Shown here: piece by piece, positions 1 through 4,354 of the stretch
Numbering within the stretch: position 1 is the stretch's first letter
Layout: each line of letters begins with the position of its first letter
Origin: Moraxellaceae bacterium
Lineage (GTDB): Bacteria; Pseudomonadota; Gammaproteobacteria; Pseudomonadales; Moraxellaceae
Assembly: GCA_030146505.1 (NCBI GenBank)
Contig: JASLCO010000066.1
Coordinates: 1 to 6,349, forward strand
Reading direction: 5' to 3'
DNA length: 6,349 nucleotides
The notes under the pieces: generated by a model
What the model was told of the DNA's origin: nothing
Seen by the model: only the letters and a program-made list of their open reading frames with translations
Database searches by the model: none
Position numbers and translations under genes: made by a program

Positions 1-1
1 C

Positions 2-115
2 GAGAGTGACTGGTCAACACTGGCACTGCCTGCGGCTTTTTCCCTGCAGAAGCAAACCCGTGCCGGATTGGTGCAGGCCTATCTGGCGCGCTACCAGCCA
101 GAGAGTGTGTCATGA
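2..115 (+). CDS. 3' end of an unidentified upstream gene (partial)
   Basis: The first 37 codons of the window stay open in one frame from base 2 and end at TGA 113-115; the rest of the gene lies to the left. The fragment begins ESDWSTLALP and ends YLARYQPESVS, with an amphipathic, helix-like stretch before the end. I do not recognise the family and offer no function. The stop overlaps the next start in an ATGA junction (112-115), the usual mark of translationally coupled genes in one operon; this overlap and the sensible composition are the reasons to call it coding. It is too short to judge codon use or transfer. Confidence 0.55.
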   Translation, partial: ESDWSTLALPAAFSLQKQTRAGLVQAYLARYQPESVS

Positions 116-1155
116 CAGCGTCTTCTGTTGCAGCTGAATTTCCCGTCGGTATTTTCAACAGTCCGTTCCGCCCCGCCTGGTGGTTGCGCAATGCGCACGC
201 GCAGACCCTGTTCTCCAATTTTTTCCGCAGGCCACCCCGGTTGGCGCGCCAGCGTGAAACGATTGCCCTTGGTGATGGTGATTTTCTGGACCTGGACTGG
301 CATCTGCCTGTTTCGTGGCAGGAAGACCAGCCCCAGGTGCTGGTGGTGCACGGGTTGTCCGGTTCCAGCGAGTCGCATTATGTGCTGGGCTTGCAAAGTG
401 CAATGTCGCAACGCGGCTGGGCCAGCGTGGCCGTGAATTGCCGTGGCGCCAGCGGCCGCCAGAACAATCTGCCGCGCGCCTACCACGCCGGCTCCAGCGA
501 CGATCTGCTGCAAACACTGGGGCACATGGCGAAACGTTACCCGGCAGCACCGCGAGCCATCGTGGGGTATTCGCTGGGCGGCAGCATGACCCTCAAGCTC
601 ATGGGTGAGGAGCCGCACCCGGGCCTGGTTCATGCGGCGGTGGCTGTTTCCGTGCCCTTGTTGCTTCCCTTGTGTGCAGACCGCATGGATCGCGGTTTTT
701 CCCGTGTCTATCGCCAGCATTTCATGGGTGAGCTGGTGGCGCACTGGGAAGAAAAGATGCGGCACCTCGAATCTGCCGGTGATGACGCCGCTGCCCGTCG
801 CGTGCGCGAGCAATTAAGGCGCGGACCCTTCCGCTCCTTCTGGCAGTTTGACAATGAGCTCGTGGCGCCGTTGCACGGTTTCAGTGATGTGCACGACTAT
901 TACGAACGCTCCAGTGCCCGCCAGTTCCTGCATCGAATCCGTGTGCCCACGCTCGTGGTGCAGGCTCATGACGACCCCTTCATGACGCCCGGCGTATTGC
1001 CGGATGCCGGTGAACTCTCACCGGCCGTGCATTTCGAACTGTGCCGGCAGGGCGGCCATGTAGGTTTCATTGAAGGCGGCACGCCGCGCGATCCGCGCTA
1101 TTACCTCGAACGGCGCATCCCCGAATTCCTGGCTGGCAAATTCGCACGTTCGTGA
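112..1155 (+). CDS. yheT: YheT-family alpha/beta hydrolase
   Basis: A 347-residue cytoplasmic alpha/beta hydrolase of the YheT (COG0429) group, a family of predicted esterases or lipases whose natural substrate is unsettled. The family's usual landmarks are in order. The N-terminal FRPAWWLRNAHAQT stretch (residues 19-32) is typical of YheT. HG at 80-81 is in the oxyanion-hole position. The nucleophile elbow is GYSLGG (152-157) with Ser154. The acid lies in AHDDPF (Asp287 or Asp288), and the catalytic base is His316 in GGHVGFIEGG. Length matches the family, so the gene looks intact. I see no signal peptide. The ATG at 112 overlaps the upstream stop and has only a weak GAGAG (101-105) six bases ahead, suggesting coupled translation. 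Family assignment is firm; the biochemical role is not. Confidence 0.93.
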   Translation: MTASSVAAEFPVGIFNSPFRPAWWLRNAHAQTLFSNFFRRPPRLARQRETIALGDGDFLDLDWHLPVSWQEDQPQVLVVHGLSGSSESHYVLGLQSAMSQRGWASVAVNCRGASGRQNNLPRAYHAGSSDDLLQTLGHMAKRYPAAPRAIVGYSLGGSMTLKLMGEEPHPGLVHAAVAVSVPLLLPLCADRMDRGFSRVYRQHFMGELVAHWEEKMRHLESAGDDAAARRVREQLRRGPFRSFWQFDNELVAPLHGFSDVHDYYERSSARQFLHRIRVPTLVVQAHDDPFMTPGVLPDAGELSPAVHFELCRQGGHVGFIEGGTPRDPRYYLERRIPEFLAGKFARS

Positions 1156-1227
1156 GGTGACAAGAGATCTTCAGCCAAGATGGCAAATACAATTCCCGCA
1201 GTGGGGGTTGCTGTCAGTGCGAGCTTA

Positions 1228-1254
1228 TCACCTTGGAATATGTCCCGAAGGTGA
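1228..1254. repeat. Inverted repeat, 7-base arms
   Basis: TCACCTT (1228-1234) is mirrored by AAGGTGA (1248-1254) around a 13-base centre in which GGA and TCC could pair further. It starts 73 bases after the hydrolase stop. It could be a weak hairpin in the mRNA tail, but no T-run follows on either strand, so it is not a canonical intrinsic terminator. A repeat of this size can also arise by chance. Confidence 0.4.
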
Positions 1255-1259
1255 CGATC

Positions 1260-1281
1260 TATCTCAATCCGCATTGAGATA
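1260..1281. promoter_or_regulatory. Perfect 22-base dyad, possible operator upstream of the aldehyde dehydrogenase
   Basis: TATCTCAAT (1260-1268) and ATTGAGATA (1273-1281) are exact reverse complements around the 4-base centre CCGC. The size and perfect symmetry suit a binding site for a dimeric regulator, and the position, 170 bases before the dehydrogenase start, fits upstream control. The half-sites do not match FNR/ANR (TTGAT-N4-ATCAA) and I cannot assign a regulator. There is no T-run, so a terminator is unlikely. The symmetry is seen directly; the operator role is inference. Confidence 0.45.
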
Positions 1282-1371
1282 CGCCAAAATCCGGGTTCGG
1301 CAGTTTGGCCGTTAAACCTGTTCCTCTTTTCTGCCAGAGCCGTCCAGATGCGGCCATTCACGCTGTCATTT

Positions 1372-1410
1372 CCTGCCGATGGCAGGGCACGGATGCAGGC
1401 CTAACCTGCC
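1372..1410 (+). repeat. Alternating CCTGCC / GGCAGG words in the dehydrogenase leader
   Basis: CCTGCC (1372-1377) pairs with GGCAGG (1381-1386) around GAT, and GCAGG (1395-1399) pairs with CCTGC (1405-1409) around CCTAA. The first GGCAGG can instead pair with the last CCTGCC (1405-1410). If the message starts upstream of 1372 the leader could switch between two small hairpins and one alternative fold, ending about 40 bases before the start codon. No known riboswitch or attenuator class is recognised. Confidence 0.35.
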
Positions 1411-1441
1411 AGTCCCGCCCCGGAATGAAAATACAGACAGC

Positions 1442-1445
1442 GAGG
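1442..1445 (+). promoter_or_regulatory. Ribosome binding site fixing the aldehyde dehydrogenase start
   Basis: GAGG lies five bases before the ATG at 1451. The reading frame is open further upstream, with another ATG at 1379, but the 24 residues this would add (MAGHGCRPNLPV...) look unlike a dehydrogenase N-terminus. From 1451 the protein starts MADFSQLYIDGQW, the normal beginning for this family. Confidence 0.75.
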
Positions 1446-1450
1446 TTGCC

Positions 1451-2875
1451 ATGGCAGATTTTTCCCAACTCTATATAGATGGCCAATGGGTGGCCCCGCA
1501 GGGCCGTGGCCTGGCTGACGTCATCAATCCTGCTGACGGCTCCGTGGCCGGCCGCGCGCCACTGGGCAGTGCTGACGACGTGGACCGCGCTGCGCGCGCC
1601 GCCAAAAAGGCCTTTGCCGGCTGGTCGCAAACGTCGGCCGCGGAGCGCTCGCAATATCTGGCAAAAATTGCCGCCGGCCTGGAGCAGCGCCTGCCGGAAA
1701 TGGCGGCGCTGATTTCTTCCGAACTCGGCAGCCCCATGACGCTATCTGCCGAAGTACAGGCTGGCCTGCCGCTCTTTGTCTGTCAGTCCTATATCGAGCT
1801 GCCGGCGGAAATGGAAAAAGAAGAAACCGTTGGTAATTCCGTAGTGCTGCGCGAGCCGGTGGGTGTGTGTGGTTTCATCACGCCGTGGAATTATCCGCTG
1901 CACCAGATCGTCGCCAAGGTGGCACCTGCACTGGCCGCCGGCTGCACCGTGGTGCTGAAGCCTTCGCAGGAAACGCCGCTGAATGCGTTTCTGTTCGCAC
2001 AGATCGTGCATGACGCCGGCCTGCCGGCCGGTGTTTTCAATCTGGTCAGCGGTCCTGGCAAAGTGGTGGGCGAAGCCATTGCCTCGCATCCGGATGTGGA
2101 CATGGTATCCATCACCGGCTCCACCAGTGCCGGCATACGCGTCGCCGAACTTGCTGCAAAATCGGTGAAGCGTGTGGCGCAGGAGCTGGGCGGGAAATCT
2201 GCCAGTCTGGTGCTGGAGGGGGCCGACCTCGAAGGAGCTGTTGCCGAAGGCGTGAACAACATCCTTTTCAACAGCGGCCAGACCTGCTCTGCCCTTACGC
2301 GTTTGCTGGTGCCGGCAGCACAACAGGAAAAGGCCGTTGCCATTGCGCAGAATATCCTTGAGGCCGTGAAACCGGGCAATCCTGCTGATGCCAATACGGT
2401 GATGGGGCCGCTGGTCTCCGAAGGCCAGCGTGAAACCGTGGTGAAATATATCCGTGCCGGCATTGAAGAGGGGGCGCGCCTTGTTGCTGGTGGCCCGGAC
2501 AAACCCGCCGGACTGGAACAAGGCGCTTATGTCAGCCCTACGATATTTGCCGATGTGAAAAACACCATGCGCATTGCCCAGGAAGAAATTTTCGGGCCGG
2601 TGCTCTGCATCATTCCTTACGGCAGCGAAGAAGAAGCCATCGCCATCGCCAATGACTCGCCTTACGGCCTCTCCGGTGCGGTGTGGGCGCCCACGGTGGA
2701 AAAGGCCAAAGCCGTGGCGCGTAAAGTCCGTACCGGCCAGCTTGCCCTGAACGGCGGCCCCTTCAATCCGCTGGCGCCCTTTGGCGGCTACAAGCAATCC
2801 GGCAACGGTCGTGAGTTGGGCGCACATGCACTTTACGAGTTCACCGAACTCAAGGCCCTGCATCTGATGGCATGA
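1451..2875 (+). CDS. NAD(P)-dependent aldehyde dehydrogenase (ALDH superfamily)
   Basis: A complete 474-residue cytosolic enzyme oxidising an aldehyde to its acid with NAD(P)+. All catalytic landmarks are present: Asn147 in FITPWNYPL for the oxyanion, Lys170 in VVLKPS for cofactor binding, TGST at 222-225 in the nucleotide site, general base Glu245 in QELGGKSA, nucleophile Cys279 in SGQTCSA, and Glu379 in EEIFGPV. The ending NPLAPFGGYKQSGNGRELG is typical. From memory it most resembles the CddD-like branch (6-oxolauric acid dehydrogenase relatives), but substrate cannot be read from sequence. The residue three after Lys170, usually Glu in NAD+-preferring enzymes, is Gln173, so cofactor preference is open. 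It has its own ribosome binding site and a strong terminator 10 bases downstream. Catabolism of alcohols, fatty or cyclic compounds is plausible but unproven. Confidence 0.95.
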   Translation: MADFSQLYIDGQWVAPQGRGLADVINPADGSVAGRAPLGSADDVDRAARAAKKAFAGWSQTSAAERSQYLAKIAAGLEQRLPEMAALISSELGSPMTLSAEVQAGLPLFVCQSYIELPAEMEKEETVGNSVVLREPVGVCGFITPWNYPLHQIVAKVAPALAAGCTVVLKPSQETPLNAFLFAQIVHDAGLPAGVFNLVSGPGKVVGEAIASHPDVDMVSITGSTSAGIRVAELAAKSVKRVAQELGGKSASLVLEGADLEGAVAEGVNNILFNSGQTCSALTRLLVPAAQQEKAVAIAQNILEAVKPGNPADANTVMGPLVSEGQRETVVKYIRAGIEEGARLVAGGPDKPAGLEQGAYVSPTIFADVKNTMRIAQEEIFGPVLCIIPYGSEEEAIAIANDSPYGLSGAVWAPTVEKAKAVARKVRTGQLALNGGPFNPLAPFGGYKQSGNGRELGAHALYEFTELKALHLMA

Positions 2876-2885
2876 TCTGATGCTG

Positions 2886-2917
2886 ATAAAAAAGCCCGCT
2901 GATGCGGGCTTTTTTAT
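2886..2917. terminator. Bidirectional intrinsic terminator between convergent genes
   Basis: A perfect 14-base dyad: ATAAAAAAGCCCGC (2886-2899), loop TGAT (2900-2903), GCGGGCTTTTTTAT (2904-2917). The GC-rich core GCCCGC/GCGGGC is flanked by six A on one side and six T on the other, so both strands give a hairpin followed by a U-run. It sits 10 bases after the dehydrogenase stop and 9 bases after the yggX stop on the other strand, ending both convergent transcripts. Confidence 0.93.
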
Positions 2918-2926
2918 TTCATGTGC

Positions 2927-3199
2927 TTATTTCTTTTCCGGCACCCAGCCCTTGGCACGCTCATACTCTTCATTGGAGAGGAATTTTTCGCGCTGTTCGG
3001 CCAGGAATTTCTGGGCCTGCGCATCCATCACATTGAGGCGATTCTCGTTGATGATCATGGTCTGCTCTTTCAGCCAGAGCTGCCAGGCTTCCTTGGAGAT
3101 TGTTTCAAAAATTACCTGACCGGCAGGGCCAGGGAAAGGCGGGAAAGCCAGACCTTCAGCTTCCTTGCCCAGCTTGCGGCAGTTCACCATGCGCGTCAT
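2927..3199 (-). CDS. yggX: YggX, Fe(II)-trafficking / iron-sulfur protection protein
   Basis: A small cytoplasmic protein of 90 residues, the normal family length. YggX binds or shuttles Fe(II) and shields labile iron-sulfur clusters from oxidation; in E. coli it is induced by SoxRS and lies next to mutY. The family signature is clear: the single conserved Cys7 in the N-terminal VNCRKLGKEAEGL, PPFPGPAGQ (20-28), ISKEAWQLW (34-42), and the hallmark QTMIINENRLNVMD (46-59). The first ATG is chosen because GAGG lies seven bases before it and MTR is the common Pseudomonas-type start; the in-frame ATG at residue 4 would be 16 bases away. It follows mutY by nine bases, its ribosome binding site overlaps the mutY stop, and it is probably the last gene of the transcript. 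Confidence 0.97.
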   Translation of the reverse strand: MTRMVNCRKLGKEAEGLAFPPFPGPAGQVIFETISKEAWQLWLKEQTMIINENRLNVMDAQAQKFLAEQREKFLSNEEYERAKGWVPEKK

Positions 3200-3206
3200 T
3201 TTCTTA

Positions 3207-3210
3207 CCTC
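3207..3210 (-). promoter_or_regulatory. yggX ribosome binding site overlapping the mutY stop
   Basis: On the reverse strand the sequence reads TGAGGTAAGAAAATG: the mutY stop TGA (3211-3209) shares its last two bases with GAGG (3210-3207), seven bases before the yggX ATG. Ribosomes finishing mutY would sit on the yggX initiation site, which favours coupled translation. Confidence 0.75.
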
Positions 3211-4318
3211 AGGCTTTCTCAACAGCGTATTCTGCGGCCAGATCAGCCAGCATCTGCTTGATGGGGGCCGGCAAACCCAGCGCCGGCAGGTCGCCGAGTT
3301 TACACCAGCGTGATGGTCGCCCGGAAACCTGCGCGATCTGCGCCTTGCGTAAAAGTGCCGGGCGCATGGTGAGACGGTAATGGCTGAAGGTATGGCCGCG
3401 CTTGGCCAGCCACTCCGGCTTGACGCGTGACACACCCCAATCCGCTTTCAGTATCTGCTTCAATGTGGACTCGTCATCGGCCGCTGATTCTGGAAAGCTC
3501 CAGAGTCCGCCCCATATGCCGGCCGGTGGCCGTTGCTCCAGCAAGACTTCGCCTTCCTCATTGAGAAAAACCAGCAAGGTCGTGAATTTTTGAGGAATGG
3601 CCTTGCCGGGTTTCTTGACCGGATAAAGCGTGGGCTCGCCTTCGGCCAGTCCCTCGCAATGTGTTTGTAACGGGCACAAAAGACAGGCCGGCTTGCTGCG
3701 CGTACATAGCGTGGCTCCCAGATCCATCATGACCTGGTTGTAATTGTCCACACGCGCTTCCGGCGTGTGCTCATCGGCAAAAGCCCACAGTTTTTTCTCG
3801 CCGGCCGAGCCCGACTCTTTTACGGCATGAAATCGCGACAGTACGCGTTTTACATTGCCATCCAGGATGACGGCACGTGTTTTACGGCTAAGGGAAAGAA
3901 TGGCGCCAGCGGTGGAAAGGCCGATACCGGGCAGCTCGGCAACTTCTTCCACCGTTGCCGGAAACTCGCCACCGGATTTCTCCACCAGCATTTGCGCGGC
4001 CTTGTGGAGGTTGCGGGCACGGGCGTAATAACCAAGCCCTGTCCAGTGGTGAAGCACATCGTCCGTTGCAGCTGCTGCCAGCGCCTGTACGGTGGGGAAG
4101 CTGGCCATGAAGCGTTCGTAATAGGGAATCACCGTGCTCACTTGCGTCTGCTGCAGCATGATTTCGGAAATCCAGACGCGATAGGGCGTGGTGTCCTGTT
4201 GCCATGGCAAGTGTTTGCGGCCGTGCTCGTCGTACCAGGCGAGCACGGCGGTGGCGAAGTCAAAATCTTCAGCTGACTTCGTAGGAGCGGCTTCAGCCGC
4301 GAATCTTTTCTTGGGCAT
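3209..4318 (-). CDS. mutY: MutY adenine DNA glycosylase
   Basis: A 369-residue base-excision repair enzyme removing adenine mispaired with 8-oxoguanine, preventing G:C to T:A changes. The glycosylase domain has Glu52 in SEIMLQQTQV (E. coli Glu37), the helix-hairpin-helix LPGIGLSTAGA (129-139), and Asp153 in ILDGNVKRVL (E. coli Asp138). The [4Fe-4S] cysteines are Cys205, 212, 215 and 221 (C-X6-C-X2-C-X5-C). A NUDT1/MutT-like C-terminal domain (about 243-360) carries the 8-oxoguanine-sensing FSH motif (311-313). Oddly, about 15 residues precede the usual MutY start, and residues 6-13 (FAAEAAPT) are encoded exactly by one arm of a REP doublet. ATG 4318 is the only ATG, GTG or TTG between the AsmA-like gene's stop and conserved helix one; the next, GTG at codon 25, would cut into that helix. 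Confidence 0.97.
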   Translation of the reverse strand: MPKKRFAAEAAPTKSAEDFDFATAVLAWYDEHGRKHLPWQQDTTPYRVWISEIMLQQTQVSTVIPYYERFMASFPTVQALAAAATDDVLHHWTGLGYYARARNLHKAAQMLVEKSGGEFPATVEEVAELPGIGLSTAGAILSLSRKTRAVILDGNVKRVLSRFHAVKESGSAGEKKLWAFADEHTPEARVDNYNQVMMDLGATLCTRSKPACLLCPLQTHCEGLAEGEPTLYPVKKPGKAIPQKFTTLLVFLNEEGEVLLEQRPPAGIWGGLWSFPESAADDESTLKQILKADWGVSRVKPEWLAKRGHTFSHYRLTMRPALLRKAQIAQVSGRPSRWCKLGDLPALGLPAPIKQMLADLAAEYAVEKA

Positions 4319-4346
4319 CGGGTTCGCGGCTGAAGCCGCTCCTACG
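4280..4346. repeat. REPIN-like doublet: two inverted REP sequences
   Basis: Arm one (4280-4303) begins CGTAGGAGCGGCTTC and ends GCCGCGAA; arm two (4323-4346) is its exact reverse complement, 24 of 24 bases, around a 19-base loop. Each arm also folds by itself through GCGGC-TTCA-GCCGC and carries GTAG at its outer edge. A GTAG tetranucleotide beside a short palindrome is the mark of REP sequences mobilised by RAYT (IS200/Y1-type) transposases, and two facing REPs make a REPIN. No transposase gene is in the window, so movement would rely on one elsewhere. The element starts nine bases after the AsmA-like gene's stop, fills the rest of the gap, and extends into mutY. Confidence 0.9.
4339..4343 (-). 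promoter_or_regulatory. Putative mutY ribosome binding site inside a REP arm
   Basis: The only purine-rich Shine-Dalgarno-like sequence before mutY is AGGAG within the REP arm, 20 bases from the ATG and too far in linear sequence. The next bases form the REP hairpin GCGGC (4339-4335), TTCA, GCCGC (4330-4326). If it folds, AGGA is left with a seven-base spacer (GAACCCG) to the ATG, a normal distance. That initiation works this way is inference. Confidence 0.45.
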
Positions 4347-4354
4347 GATATGTT

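Larger units (their letters stand above)
1156..1450. other. Intergenic region with several inverted repeats; no supported gene
   Basis: This gap separates the YheT-type gene from the aldehyde dehydrogenase. I find no convincing gene, T-run terminator, tRNA or clear -35/-10 promoter in it. It does hold structure: a 7-base inverted repeat (1228-1254), a perfect 9-base one (1260-1281), and a cluster of alternating CCTGCC and GGCAGG words (1372-1410). With a gap this long and its own ribosome binding site, the dehydrogenase probably has its own promoter here rather than being read only from the hydrolase operon; that is inference. Confidence 0.6.

Noticed and set aside
1180..1254. A 24-codon forward frame (MANTIPAVGVAVS...) after the hydrolase
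   Set aside because: No convincing ribosome binding site, very short, and ends inside the inverted repeat; within the range expected by chance.
1288..1312. GGGTTCG resembling a tRNA T-loop
   Set aside because: No matching stem and no acceptor or anticodon arm around it.
1101..1361. An 86-codon reverse-strand frame from a GTG, with AGGA about nine bases upstream, covering most of the 1156-1450 gap
   Set aside because: It overlaps the last 55 bases of the hydrolase gene, uses rare codons (several AGG and ATA) unlike its neighbours, and shows no recognisable domain. Possibly worth a conservation test, but not supported as a gene.
1380..1400. Possible sigma-54 promoter (TGGCAGGG... / GGGCACGG...)
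   Set aside because: The GG and GC dinucleotides are not at the required spacing in either register, and the -12 element is missing.
1379..1450. Upstream in-frame ATG giving a 498-residue aldehyde dehydrogenase
   Set aside because: No ribosome binding site before it, the added residues look non-coding, and ATG 1451 has GAGG at good spacing and a family-typical N-terminus.
1742..2863. A 373-codon open frame antisense to the aldehyde dehydrogenase
   Set aside because: A mirror frame produced by the codon bias of a GC-rich gene; it is His/Arg-rich without domain features, while the sense frame has every ALDH motif.
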